Positions 31,480 to 40,481 of a stretch of DNA of 64,000 nt are shown piece by piece. The notes below the pieces were generated by a model. The model did no database searches, was not told where the DNA came from, and worked only from the letters and a program-made list of their open reading frames with translations. Origin of the DNA: Sphingomicrobium sediminis. Lineage in GTDB: Bacteria > Pseudomonadota > Alphaproteobacteria > Sphingomonadales > Sphingomonadaceae. The stretch lies in the NCBI RefSeq assembly GCF_023805295.1, contig NZ_JAMSHT010000001.1, positions 2,181,001-2,245,000 on the forward strand. Reading direction: 5' to 3'. Within the stretch, counting starts at the first letter, position 1, and every line of letters begins with the position of its first letter. The translations under genes and the position numbers were made by a program.

Positions 31480-32843
31480 CTGCGGCTGATGCCGAGTTTT
31501 CCGAGTTCGGCGTCGATCTGGGCGACGAGGCGGTCGAGGCCTTCCTCATCGCTTGCCTCAGCGCGGGCGGCGAGGACGTCCTGCGTGTTCGAGGCGCGGA
31601 GCAGCCACCAGCCATCCTCGGTCGTGACGCGCGCGCCGTCCGTATCGTTGATGTCAGCACCGGCCGCGCGGAGATTGTCAAGCAACTGGTCGATCACCGC
31701 GAACTTGTCCTTGCCGTCGACGGGGAAGCGCATTTCGGGCGTCGCGACGGTTTCGGGGAAATTGTCGTAGAGGCTGGAGAGGCTCATCCCGGCTTGGCCG
31801 ACCGCCTCGATCAGGCGCACGGCGGCATAGAGCGCATCGTCGAAACCGTACCAGCGATGCTTGAAGAAGATATGCCCGCTCATCTCGCCCGCGAGCGGCG
31901 CGCCGGTTTCCTTCATCTTGGCCTTGATGAGGCTGTGCCCGGTTTTCCACATGACGGGGTCGCCACCCATGCTCTCGATCCGGTCGAACAAGGCCTTGGA
32001 CGCCTTCACGTCGGCGATAATCGTCGCGCCTGGATTTTCCGCCAGCACGGGGCGGGCAAGCAACATGAGGATCTGGTCGCCCCAGATGACGCGGCCCTTG
32101 CCATCGACCGCACCGATCCGGTCGCCGTCACCGTCGAAGGCGATCCCGAAGTCGAGCCCCTTTTCGGCGACGAGCGCTTTCAGGTCGTCGAGATTCTTTT
32201 CGACCGTCGGGTCGGGGTGGTGGTTGGGAAAGCTGCCGTCCACCTCGGTGTAGAGGGTGTGATGTTCGCCGGGCAGTGCCTTGACGAGCATCTCGAGCGC
32301 CGGACCAGCAGCGCCATTGCCGGCGTCCCAGCCGATGCGGAATTCACCGCCGCGAAAATCCTTGGTGAGACGCTTCACATAGGCCTTGAGCACGTCCTTC
32401 GACTTGAGGCTGCCCGCGCCTTCGCTCCATTCGCCCGAGGCCGCGATGCGGCCCAGTTCCTGGATCGCCTCGCCATGCACGCTGCCGTCGCCCAAGAGCA
32501 TCTTGAAGCCGTTATAGTCGCCCGGATTGTGGCTGCCCGTCACTTGGATGCCGCCATCCACGTCGAGTTCGGCGGCCGCGTAATAGAGCATGGGCGAGGG
32601 GCCCATGCCGACATTGACGACGTCCATCCCGCAGACGCGCAGGCCATCGATCAGCGCGTCCTGCAGGCGCTGCGAATGATCGCGCCCGTCGCGGCCGACC
32701 GCGATCTTCGACAGGCCACGATCGCTCGCCATGGTGGCGAAGGCGCGGCCGAGCGCGCGCGCATCCGCCTCGTGGAGAGTGTCGTCGACGACGCCGCGAA
32801 TATCGTACTGGCGCAGGATCGAGGGGTCGAAGACGTGGGACAT
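31476..32843 (-). CDS. Phosphomannomutase/phosphoglucomutase
   Basis: A 455-residue alpha-D-phosphohexomutase that interconverts 1- and 6-phosphates of mannose or glucose for polysaccharide and LPS sugar supply. The phosphorylated serine is Ser104 in VTGSHNPGDYNG. The magnesium loop is FDGDGDRIG, the sugar-binding loop GEMSGHIFF and the phosphate-binding end RASNTQDVLAAR. The family start DPSILRQYDIRG fixes ATG 32843. The frame remains open upstream into the mipZ gene, but those residues are not family-like. It starts four bases after the mipZ stop. Bifunctional AlgC-type activity is likely, but the sugar preference cannot be read. Confidence 0.93.
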   Translation of the reverse strand: MSHVFDPSILRQYDIRGVVDDTLHEADARALGRAFATMASDRGLSKIAVGRDGRDHSQRLQDALIDGLRVCGMDVVNVGMGPSPMLYYAAAELDVDGGIQVTGSHNPGDYNGFKMLLGDGSVHGEAIQELGRIAASGEWSEGAGSLKSKDVLKAYVKRLTKDFRGGEFRIGWDAGNGAAGPALEMLVKALPGEHHTLYTEVDGSFPNHHPDPTVEKNLDDLKALVAEKGLDFGIAFDGDGDRIGAVDGKGRVIWGDQILMLLARPVLAENPGATIIADVKASKALFDRIESMGGDPVMWKTGHSLIKAKMKETGAPLAGEMSGHIFFKHRWYGFDDALYAAVRLIEAVGQAGMSLSSLYDNFPETVATPEMRFPVDGKDKFAVIDQLLDNLRAAGADINDTDGARVTTEDGWWLLRASNTQDVLAARAEASDEEGLDRLVAQIDAELGKLGISRS

Positions 32844-32847
32844 GGTT

Positions 32848-33654
32848 TTAGCTCGCTTCTCGTGTTTCGTTAGGCGTGCGTTGTTCGGCCCTGGGATCGG
32901 GCAGGCCGAGGCTGGAGACCATCTCGCGCAATTCCTGCCGCGCCGCGACATGGCCGATGCCGATATCGGGGAGATGCTTGAAGTCGAGCAGGGTCAGGCC
33001 CTTTGGGAAAAGTTCGCGGAAGATGACGCGCTCGGCAAGGCCCGGAATGACGCGGAAGCCGACGCGTTTGGAGAGCTGGCCCAAGGCGAGGCCCATCCGC
33101 TCTTTATTGTGGCTCTCGACATGCTGGAGACGATTGCGCAGCACGACCCAGTCGACGCTGCGCCCAAGCTCGCGCGCGCGGGTCTGGCGCGATTGCCAGA
33201 TGAGGTCGGCATAGAAGGAGGGGCGGGTGACTTCGTAAGTGTCCGGATCGACTTCGCCGATCAGGTCGAGGTCGATGAAGCTGTCATTGATCGGGGTCAC
33301 CAGTGTGTCGGCGAAGAGGATGGCAGTGCGCGCCATCGGATCGTCGCGTCCGGGCGTGTCGACGACAACGAAATCGCTGTTGGCTGCGAGGCGGGACAGC
33401 GCGGCATCGAAGGCCTCGTCGGTGCGCTCGGTCAGCACTTCGTGGCGGATCATCGGGATATCCGCGCCGATCCGCTCGGCCGTCTTGGCGCGATTTTCGA
33501 GGTAGCGCGTCATCGTACGCTGCCGCTCGTCAAGGTCGAGCGCGCCGACGCGCACCCCCGTCGCGGCCAGCGCGATGGCGGTATGGACGGCAGTGGTGGA
33601 TTTCCCCGTTCCGCCCTTTTCATTGGCGAAGATGATGAAATGCGGCTGGCCCAT
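32848..33654 (-). CDS. mipZ: MipZ-like division-plane ATPase (ParA family)
   Basis: A 268-residue ParA/MinD-type ATPase. The deviant Walker A is NEKGGTGKSTTAVH (Lys13 signature, Lys18). DLDERQRTMTRYLENR and VVVDTPGRDDPMAR follow, with FIDLDLIGEVD and the C-terminal GLTLLDFK region. The DLDxRQRT pattern is typical of MipZ, which in alphaproteobacteria forms gradients from the ParB-bound origins and blocks FtsZ assembly away from midcell. It is divergent from panC and immediately upstream of the phosphomannomutase gene. Typical MipZ is about this length. Confidence 0.9.
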   Translation of the reverse strand: MGQPHFIIFANEKGGTGKSTTAVHTAIALAATGVRVGALDLDERQRTMTRYLENRAKTAERIGADIPMIRHEVLTERTDEAFDAALSRLAANSDFVVVDTPGRDDPMARTAILFADTLVTPINDSFIDLDLIGEVDPDTYEVTRPSFYADLIWQSRQTRARELGRSVDWVVLRNRLQHVESHNKERMGLALGQLSKRVGFRVIPGLAERVIFRELFPKGLTLLDFKHLPDIGIGHVAARQELREMVSSLGLPDPRAEQRTPNETREAS

Positions 33655-33713
33655 GCGGCCCCGGCCCCCTACTAATTGCTCTCCCCAACAGCCTTATCGG
33701 AGGGTCAGAAGCG

Positions 33714-34547
33714 GTGCAAATCATTAGCGGCATGGACGGGCTCGCCGAGGCGATGGAAAAGCTGCGCGCTGCCGGCCGGATAGGGATGGTCCCGACCATG
33801 GGCGCGCTGCACGAGGGACATCTCACGCTGGTACGCGAAGCGGCCAGCCGCGCCGACAAGGTTGTCGCCTCCATCTTCGTCAATCCGCTCCAGTTCAACG
33901 ACAAGGCCGATCTGGACCGCTATCCGCGCGATCATGAGGGCGATGCGAAGAAGCTGGAAAGCGCAGGCTGCGACCTGGTGTGGATGCCGACCCCCGCCGA
34001 TCTCTATCCCGACGGCTTTGCGACCACGGTCAGCGTCGCGGGCATTACCGAACGTTGGGAGGGCGCGCATCGTCCCGGCCATTTCGACGGCGTGGCGACG
34101 ATCGTCACCAAGCTCTTCACGAACATCCGACCTGACGTGGCGATCTTCGGCGAGAAGGATTTCCAGCAGCTGGCGCTCATTCGCCGGCTGACCCGCGACC
34201 TCGATCTGGGTGTCGAAATCGTCGGCTTTCCCACGGTTCGCGCCGAGGATGGTCTGGCGCTCTCGTCGCGCAATGCCTTGCTGAGCGCCGACCAACGGGC
34301 GCGGGCGACGGCGCTGCCGCAGGCGCTGGAGGAAGCACGCAACATGATTCGTGACGGCGAGGGGATTGGCGCAGCGCTCGAAACGGCCGAAAAATCGCTC
34401 GCCGATGCGGGTTTCGGGGAGGTCGAATACTTGGCCTATGTCGATGCCGACAGCCTCGAACCGCTCGAAAACAGGGCCGAGAATGCGCGCCTGATTGTCG
34501 CCGCTTTCCTCGGAAAAGTGCGATTAATCGACAATATCGAGGGCTGA
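33714..34547 (+). CDS. panC: Pantothenate synthetase
   Basis: A 277-residue enzyme that joins pantoate and beta-alanine with ATP to form pantothenate, the precursor of coenzyme A. It shows the HxGH nucleotidyltransferase motif in VPTMGALHEGHLTLVREA, the FVNPLQFN segment, TTVSVAGITERWEGAHRPGHFDGVAT (in pieces), the GEKDFQQLALIRR loop, and the KMSKS-like ALSSRNALLS. The start is GTG 33714, preceded by GGAGGG. It stands alone here, with no panB or panD adjacent. A hairpin follows the stop. Confidence 0.96.
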   Translation: MQIISGMDGLAEAMEKLRAAGRIGMVPTMGALHEGHLTLVREAASRADKVVASIFVNPLQFNDKADLDRYPRDHEGDAKKLESAGCDLVWMPTPADLYPDGFATTVSVAGITERWEGAHRPGHFDGVATIVTKLFTNIRPDVAIFGEKDFQQLALIRRLTRDLDLGVEIVGFPTVRAEDGLALSSRNALLSADQRARATALPQALEEARNMIRDGEGIGAALETAEKSLADAGFGEVEYLAYVDADSLEPLENRAENARLIVAAFLGKVRLIDNIEG

Positions 34548-34559
34548 TCGGTCCGATTT

Positions 34560-34579
34560 CGCGAAACATGGTTTTCGCG
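34560..34579. terminator. Weak candidate terminator hairpin after panC
   Basis: CGCGAAA and TTTCGCG form a 7-bp perfect stem with a 6-base loop (CATGGT), 13 bases after the panC stop. No clear T-run follows, so it may be a weak or rho-assisted terminator, or a stability element. A TTAACCAT sequence a few bases further matches the CtrA half-site pattern of alphaproteobacteria but is single. Confidence 0.35.
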
Positions 34580-34665
34580 CGTTAACCATTTCTCAAACCC
34601 GACTCGCGATCACTGGCTTCATCGACGGGCGAACAGCCCGCAACATGGAACAGGGGTAAGTGATC

Positions 34666-34983
34666 ATGGCCATCAGCCAGAAGAGTGCCGAATTCCTGAT
34701 GCAGAGCCGCATCGACGATGCGATGGCGGGCGATATCGACGCATTGTTCGATCTTGGCGTCGCCTATTCGACCGGCCGCGGCGGCTGCGCCGTCGACCTT
34801 GTCGAAGCCCATAAGTGGTTCAACCTTGGCGCCCTTAACGGCGACATGCGTTCGCAGCAGTGCCGCGCGGAAATCTCGGTCGAAATGACGGCCCGCGAAA
34901 TCGCCGAAGCGCAAAAATCGGCGCGTGCCTTCCTCGCCATGGGCGGTGCAGGCGCAAGCCAGGCCCAGCCCTACGCGGCCTGA
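34666..34983 (+). CDS. Small Sel1-like repeat protein
   Basis: A 105-residue protein with one to two Sel1-like helical repeats. GDIDALFDLGVAYSTGRGG and VDLVEAHKWFNLGALNGDMRSQ are the recognisable repeat halves. Sel1 repeats make protein-protein contacts. There is no signal peptide. The ATG 34666, nine bases after AGGGG, is more likely than the GTG two codons earlier. It stands alone between panC and the pal terminator region. Sphingomonads commonly encode a near-identical short protein, but its partner is not known to me. Confidence 0.75.
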   Translation: MAISQKSAEFLMQSRIDDAMAGDIDALFDLGVAYSTGRGGCAVDLVEAHKWFNLGALNGDMRSQQCRAEISVEMTAREIAEAQKSARAFLAMGGAGASQAQPYAA

Positions 34984-34990
34984 AACGAAC

Positions 34991-35029
34991 AGGGGCCGAC
35001 CGCACCTCCGATTGGCGCGGCCGACCCCT
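34991..35029. terminator. Bidirectional terminator hairpin between Sel1-like gene and pal
   Basis: AGGGGCCGACCGC (34991-35003) pairs with GCGGCCGACCCCT (35017-35029) as a 13-bp stem with two mismatches and a 13-base loop. It lies in the 72 bases between two convergent genes. Flanking AT-rich bases (CAATTCCTCTTT on one side, TGAAACGAAC on the other) fit weak terminators for both directions. Confidence 0.6.
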
Positions 35030-35055
35030 CAATTCCTCTTTGGTGGTGACGGTCC

Positions 35056-35568
35056 CTAGCGGACGACCACCGTCACAGCGCGGCGGTTCTGGGCCCAGGC
35101 CTGTTCATTCGAACCAAGCGCCACCGGACGCTCCTTGCCCCAGCTGATGACCGTCAGGCGATTGCCCGGGACGCCCATCGATTCCAGATAATCGCGCGCC
35201 GCATTGGCACGGCGTTCACCCAGAGCAAGGTTATATTCGCGCGTGCCGCGTTCGTCGGCATGGCCTTCGATCGAGGCATTGACGCCAGGATTGGCGACCA
35301 GCCAGCGGGCCTGCGCTTCGAGCGTACGGCGGGCATCGGCCTCGAGATTGTAGAGGTCGGTGCCGAAATAGATGGTGTCGCTGCCGGCAGCGGCGATGAG
35401 CTCGGCCTGCGCACCCGGCAGGGTGACCAGATCGACATCTTCATCGGCAACCACGTCCGACGGGGTGGTGTCCTCGACGACGACCGGCGCGGTTTCGACG
35501 GCATCATCCTTGGACGAACAGGCGGCAAGCACGAGCGTGGCCGCCGAAATCAAAAGAACCTTTTTCAT
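35056..35568 (-). CDS. pal: Peptidoglycan-associated lipoprotein
   Basis: A 170-residue outer-membrane lipoprotein of the Tol-Pal system. The lipobox LVLAAC directs lipid attachment to the cysteine about residue 17. A Pro/Asp-rich linker (about 20-55) follows. The OmpA-like peptidoglycan-binding domain has TIYFGTDLYNLEADARRTLEAQ, SIEGHADERGTREYNLALGERRANA and the C-terminal RLTVISWGKERPVALGSNE. It anchors the outer membrane to the wall and is remodelled by TolB during division. ATG 35568 with GGGAG upstream is preferred over an upstream TTG. It is last in the tolQRAB-pal run, 18 bases from tolB. Confidence 0.97.
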   Translation of the reverse strand: MKKVLLISAATLVLAACSSKDDAVETAPVVVEDTTPSDVVADEDVDLVTLPGAQAELIAAAGSDTIYFGTDLYNLEADARRTLEAQARWLVANPGVNASIEGHADERGTREYNLALGERRANAARDYLESMGVPGNRLTVISWGKERPVALGSNEQAWAQNRRAVTVVVR

Positions 35569-35586
35569 GTGCAAAACTCCCTTTTG

Positions 35587-36933
35587 CTAATTCTGTAACG
35601 GAGACCAGCTGGGATCGGATCCACCCAGCGGGGTCGGCATCAAACGGGCTTCGCCGCCGTTTACGGGAACGGCATAGAGGCTGGCGTCCCCCGAACCCTG
35701 GCGGGTGCGGTGGAACATGACGAACTGGCCATTGGGGGCCCAGCTCGGGCCCTCATCCTGCCAGGACGATGTGAGGAGGCGTTCGCCCCCGCCCGCAGGG
35801 CTCATGACGCCGATGCGGAATTGGCCACCACCGATCTTGGTGAAGGCAATGAGGTTGCCGAGCGGGCTCCACGACGGATCGGCATATTGGCCGCCGCCAA
35901 AGCTGATGCGGCGCTGGTTGGTGCCGTCTGCATTCATGACATAGAGCTGCTGCGAGCCCGAGCGATCGCTTTCGAACACGATCGAGCGGCCGTCGGGCGA
36001 GAAGCTCGGCGAGGTGTCGACACCCGGCATGGTGGTGAGGCGACGCGGCGAACCGCTGCCGTCGGCGCGGGTGACATAGATGTCGGTATTGCCGCCCTCG
36101 GCCATCGAGAAGACGATGTTGCGCCCGTCGGGCGAGAAGCTCGCCGAGAAGGTGAAGGCGGTGCCGGGGACCAGCAGGCGGGTATTGCCGGTGGCGAGGT
36201 CGAGCACATAGACGCGCGGACGGCGGCCCTTGTAGCTCAAATAGGTGAGGCGCGAGCCGTCGGGGCTGAAGCGCGGCTTGATCACCGTTTCCTGGCCCTC
36301 GGTGAGGTAGCGATGGTTGCGACCGTCGCTGTCCATCAGCGCGATGCGCTTGACGCGGGCATCCTTGGGGCCGGTTTCGGCGACGTAGACGATACGCGTG
36401 TCGAGGAAGGCGCCTTCGCCGGTGAGGCGGGCATAGACCATGTCGGCGCATTTGTGCGCGCCGCGACGCCAGTCGGCGGGAATGACCGAAAAGCCCTGGC
36501 GCGCCAGTTCGCGGCCGGTGACCGTGTCGAACAGGTAGCAGGCGACCGTGAGGCGGCCGTTTGCCGCAAATTCGGTATAGCCGGCCACCAGCGCGGTCGC
36601 GCCGGCATTCTGCCATTCGTTGAAGTCGGGATTGACAACTTCGCCATCGCGCAACGGGCGGATGCCGACCGGGCCGATCGGCGTGATCGCGCCGGTCGAG
36701 CGAAGGTCCGAGGCGATGACCGAGCTGATGTTGCGGGCCAACGCGTCGATTTCGCCGGCGGGCGTCATGCGTGGACCGCGCGCGACCATCTGCGGCACGG
36801 CGACGGGCTGCGCCGCCTGCTGGCCGCCGATGACGTCGACCTCGATGGGCCCGCTATCCTGCGCCAGCGCCGGGAACGGGAGCAGCAGGGCGAAGAGGGC
36901 GATCAATCTGACAAACATAGGTTTTGTCCTCAT
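35587..36933 (-). CDS. tolB: Tol-Pal system beta-propeller protein TolB
   Basis: A 448-residue periplasmic protein with signal peptide (about 1-24, ending ALA). An N-terminal alpha/beta domain (about 25-180) holds TALVAGYTEFAANGRLTVACYLF-type sequence. The C-terminal six-bladed propeller consists of repeats such as KPRFSPDGSRLTYLSYKGRRP, ASFSPDGRNIVFSMAEGGN, PSFSPDGRSIVFESDR and DPSWSPLGNLIAFT. TolB shuttles between TolA and Pal. The ATG at 36933 overlaps the tolA stop (ATGA). A second ATG five codons later has an AGGA site, so the exact start is uncertain. Order and length are normal. Confidence 0.97.
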   Translation of the reverse strand: MRTKPMFVRLIALFALLLPFPALAQDSGPIEVDVIGGQQAAQPVAVPQMVARGPRMTPAGEIDALARNISSVIASDLRSTGAITPIGPVGIRPLRDGEVVNPDFNEWQNAGATALVAGYTEFAANGRLTVACYLFDTVTGRELARQGFSVIPADWRRGAHKCADMVYARLTGEGAFLDTRIVYVAETGPKDARVKRIALMDSDGRNHRYLTEGQETVIKPRFSPDGSRLTYLSYKGRRPRVYVLDLATGNTRLLVPGTAFTFSASFSPDGRNIVFSMAEGGNTDIYVTRADGSGSPRRLTTMPGVDTSPSFSPDGRSIVFESDRSGSQQLYVMNADGTNQRRISFGGGQYADPSWSPLGNLIAFTKIGGGQFRIGVMSPAGGGERLLTSSWQDEGPSWAPNGQFVMFHRTRQGSGDASLYAVPVNGGEARLMPTPLGGSDPSWSPLQN

Positions 36934-37694
36934 GGCAGGCGGAAGCTGGCGCGAATCTCTGACCAGCCACCGCTTGGGGTGGAATAAAGTTCCGGTGGCA
37001 GCCCGTCATAGGGTGCGCAGCCCTGATAGGCGGCGACGGCAAGGTCGCGCACGCGCTGCTCATAACGGGCATTGTCGGGCGTGACGCCTTCGGTGCGCAC
37101 CACGCGCGGCGTGCGCGACAGGCGGCCATCGCGCGTCAGGTTCAATTGCATGACGACGCGGATGCGATTGGCGCCGGGGCCGGGGTCGATCTGGCGGTTG
37201 GCGCACGGTTGGACCTGGCGCTGGATCACGGCGGCGACGGATGCCTGCGCATTGGCATCGAAGGTCGGCGCGGCGGCCTGGCCGGTCTCGGCTTGGCCGG
37301 TGCGGCTATTGCCGTCTCGAACGCCGTCGAGAATCCCTTCCAAGCGCTCGCCGCGCGGGCGCGGGCGAGGTCGGGTGGGCGTTTGCGGCGGGGTGGGCGT
37401 TTCGCTCGCCGTCCGCGGCGGCGGCGGAGGCGTGTCGACCGGTTCGACCTCGTCGGGCGGAGGCGGCACGGCATCGTCGGGAAGATCGTCCAGCGCGGCC
37501 TGCGCGGCGGCGGCGCTCACCTGGTCGGGCGCGCGGCTGTCGAGGCCGACTTCATCGACGAATTCGACGAAGATGGCAGGCGCTTCGGGCGCGCGATTGG
37601 GCTTGGCGAGGCTGAGCGACAGTGCAGCGACCAAGGCGACGTGCAGCGCGAAGGCTGCGCCGTTGCCGGTCCATTCTGCCGCGTCCAGCTTCAT
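36930..37694 (-). CDS. tolA: TolA-like energy-transducing protein
   Basis: A 254-residue inner-membrane protein with one N-terminal transmembrane helix (about 12-32). A proline- and aspartate-rich middle (PPPPDEVEPVDTPPPPP, then TPPQTPTRPRPRPRGE) replaces the long helical rod of E. coli TolA. The C-terminal TonB/TolA domain follows (QPCANRQIDPGPGANRIRVV, VAAYQGCAPYDGLPPELY). It should couple the TolQR proton motor to TolB/Pal. It is joined to tolR and tolB by 4-base overlaps. It is short for the family but typical of alphaproteobacteria. Confidence 0.9.
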   Translation of the reverse strand: MKLDAAEWTGNGAAFALHVALVAALSLSLAKPNRAPEAPAIFVEFVDEVGLDSRAPDQVSAAAAQAALDDLPDDAVPPPPDEVEPVDTPPPPPRTASETPTPPQTPTRPRPRPRGERLEGILDGVRDGNSRTGQAETGQAAAPTFDANAQASVAAVIQRQVQPCANRQIDPGPGANRIRVVMQLNLTRDGRLSRTPRVVRTEGVTPDNARYEQRVRDLAVAAYQGCAPYDGLPPELYSTPSGGWSEIRASFRLP

Positions 37695-38145
37695 TGGCCG
37701 TCCTGACCGACCGAAACGAGGGCGACGCGGTTGAGGCCTGCCGCATTGAGTTCGCCCATCACCCGCATGACCTGCCCGTAATCGAGCGTACGGTCGGCGC
37801 GCAGGTAGACGCGGCGGCCCTCGGGCGGGGCGGGTTCGGCAGCGATGGTGGCGAGCGCTTCAGGGAGATCGCCTTCGCCGAGCGGCGTGTCGTTGATCGA
37901 GATGGTGCCGTCGGCGGCCATGGAGAGCTGCACCGGCTCGTTATTCTGGTCGAGCGTTTCGGCGCGGCTTTCCGGCAGGTCGACGGCGACGCCGGCAACC
38001 AGCAGGGGCGCGGTGACCATGAAGATGATCAGGAGCACCAGCATCACGTCGACGAAGGGCGTGACGTTGATCTCGCTCATCGGGCGGCGCTTGCCGCCGC
38101 GGCGGCCGCGCCTACCGCGCGAAGAGGCGACGGTGCCCATGCCCA

Positions 38146-38146
<1 letters not shown>
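37691..38146 (-). CDS. tolR: Biopolymer transporter TolR/ExbD family
   Basis: A 151-residue inner-membrane protein. After a Gly/Arg-rich cytoplasmic start it has the key motif MSEINVTPFVDVMLVLLIIFMV, split here as SEINVTPFVDVMLVLLIIFM. The aspartate in the helix (FVDVML) takes part in proton flow. The periplasmic domain with VYLRADRTLDYGQVMRVMGELNAAG follows. TolR, with TolQ, forms the stator that energises TolA. It starts one base into the tolQ stop (TGATG) and overlaps tolA by four bases. Confidence 0.96.
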
Positions 38147-38835
<689 letters not shown>

Positions 38836-38836
38836 A

Positions 38837-39283
38837 TCAATGTCCTTCGTCGACGACGGCGTTGAATTTATCGATCCAGTCGCGCGGCTGCCGTCGCGGC
38901 CGCCCGTCCGGTGTCAGGAGCGCAGCGGTCACTTCGGCCGATGCCAGCAATTCATCGCCGCGCCTGACTGATTGATGAATGAAACAACTGGCAGCGCGCA
39001 CCTGTTTCACGCGACTTTCGACAATGAGCGCATCGTCGAGTTTGGCGGGGCGTTTCCAGTGAATGTCCATATGGGTGACGGCATAGGCGCCGAGGCCCTC
39101 ATCCTGCGCCGCGCGCTGGTCGATGCCGACGGCGCGGAGCATGTCCGAGCGGGCGCGTTCGAAATAGCGCAGATAATTGGCGTGATAGACGATCCCCGAC
39201 AAATCGGTGTCCTCGAAATAGACGCGCACGGGAAAGGAGTGGAGGCTGCCGTCGAAGCGGCCCTCTGGCGGGGTCAAGGTCAT
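38837..39283 (-). CDS. ybgC: YbgC-family acyl-CoA thioesterase
   Basis: A 148-residue hotdog-fold thioesterase. The active-site region VYFEDTDLSGIVYHANYLRYFERARSD (given in parts) has the conserved Asp and the HANYL loop. YbgC enzymes hydrolyse short- or long-chain acyl-CoA or acyl-ACP and are almost always found upstream of tolQ. The ATG at 39283 gives the normal length. The frame continues upstream for 36 codons, but without family similarity. It is followed by tolQ at one base. Confidence 0.92.
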   Translation of the reverse strand: MTLTPPEGRFDGSLHSFPVRVYFEDTDLSGIVYHANYLRYFERARSDMLRAVGIDQRAAQDEGLGAYAVTHMDIHWKRPAKLDDALIVESRVKQVRAASCFIHQSVRRGDELLASAEVTAALLTPDGRPRRQPRDWIDKFNAVVDEGH

Positions 39284-39353
39284 TACGGGCGTGAATAGCG
39301 CGGGAAATGCCCCTGCGCCAGCAGGGTTAACATGGGGGTCGCCAAAGCGACTC

Positions 39354-40481
39354 CTATTCGCGACCGACGGTGTCCGACATCGCCGCGACAAGGTTGATCA
39401 GGTCTTCCTGCGCAAAGGCGATGTCGTTGAGATGCTTGCCCCAGCCGGGTAGGAAGAAGCCGCCCATGCCGACTTCGCCGCCGATACGGCGCGAGCGCGT
39501 GTCGTCGGTGCCGCGTGGAATGCGGATGGCGAGATAGCCGGCGGGGCCGTCTTCGACGCATTGCGCCTCGACGAAATCGTCGGCCACCGCATAGGCGGTC
39601 GGCGGCGGACCGTCGGTGGTCCAGGTAATCGGACCGCCCTTCACCGGATAGGTCGATTTGACGAAATAGTAGCCGTCCAGCTTGGTCCAGCCGCCATTGG
39701 CGTCGGCGGCAGGCACGGTGCAGATGGGCCGCATGCCCGGCACCGGGCTGTAGCCGAACAACGCGCCGCGGGACGGGGGCTCGTTGGCGCCGAAACTCGA
39801 CCAGCTCATGACGCATTGCGTCTGCAGCGCATCGCGGCAGGCCGGCGTCTCGGCAAAGCTGCCGCCGACATCCTCGCCCTCGGGCACGAGGATGTTCCAG
39901 CCGGGCAGGATGGCGCGGAGCATGAGGTCGTGCGCGTCGCTGCCCTCGATTTCCTCGCGCACCAGCTGTTCGAGCATGATCGAACCCTGGCTGTGGCCGA
40001 TAAGGACGAAGGGTCGGCCGTCATTATGGTCGCGCAGGTAGGTGCGGAAGGCATCGCGCACGTCGCTATAGGCGATTTCGCCATAGCGGGTCATGTCGGC
40101 GCCGGTGGCCGCAAGCGCGATCGAGGCCATGGTCATCTGGCGATAGACGGGCGCGAAGGGACGGCAGACGCTGGAGAAACGGGCGAACTGCATCTGCGTG
40201 ATACGCAGTTCCTCGTTGCTGCCGACCTGCATGTCGCTGTTCATGCCGCTATCGCCGCTGATCGTCGGATAGACGTAGAAGCAGTCGACGCTGGCCTCTT
40301 CGTAAGGTGCGCTGATGGCGGCGCGGCCCCAGCCTTGCGGCGTCAGCTCGCTGCCAATGGGAATATCCGAACAGATATCATCGCCGCCGGGCAGGCAGAT
40401 CCAGTTTTGGGAAAGCGTGTAATCGGGCGCGTCGAGCGCGGGCTGCGCGGCGGCCAGCGAGGCCAGAGCGAGAAGCGACAT
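39354..40481 (-). CDS. DUF3089-family alpha/beta hydrolase, exported
   Basis: A 375-residue protein with a signal peptide (about 1-15, ending AAAQ). The central part has an alpha/beta-hydrolase nucleophile elbow in FVLIGHSQGSIMLEQLV (Ser in GHSQG) and the DUF3089 patterns VDCFYVYPTISGDSGMNSD and FARFSSVCRPFAPVYRQMT. The substrate is unknown; lipase or esterase activity is a fair guess. Its start overlaps the ruvB stop (TAATG), so it is translated from the ruv transcript. It is followed by ybgC after 70 bases. The cysteines spread along the chain could form disulfides, which fits export. Confidence 0.85.
   Translation of the reverse strand: MSLLALASLAAAQPALDAPDYTLSQNWICLPGGDDICSDIPIGSELTPQGWGRAAISAPYEEASVDCFYVYPTISGDSGMNSDMQVGSNEELRITQMQFARFSSVCRPFAPVYRQMTMASIALAATGADMTRYGEIAYSDVRDAFRTYLRDHNDGRPFVLIGHSQGSIMLEQLVREEIEGSDAHDLMLRAILPGWNILVPEGEDVGGSFAETPACRDALQTQCVMSWSSFGANEPPSRGALFGYSPVPGMRPICTVPAADANGGWTKLDGYYFVKSTYPVKGGPITWTTDGPPPTAYAVADDFVEAQCVEDGPAGYLAIRIPRGTDDTRSRRIGGEVGMGGFFLPGWGKHLNDIAFAQEDLINLVAAMSDTVGRE

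Noticed and set aside
34580..34600. TTAACCAT upstream of the Sel1-like gene as a CtrA site
   Set aside because: Only a single half-site. The fuller TTAA-N7-TTAA pattern is not present, so it is noted but not claimed.
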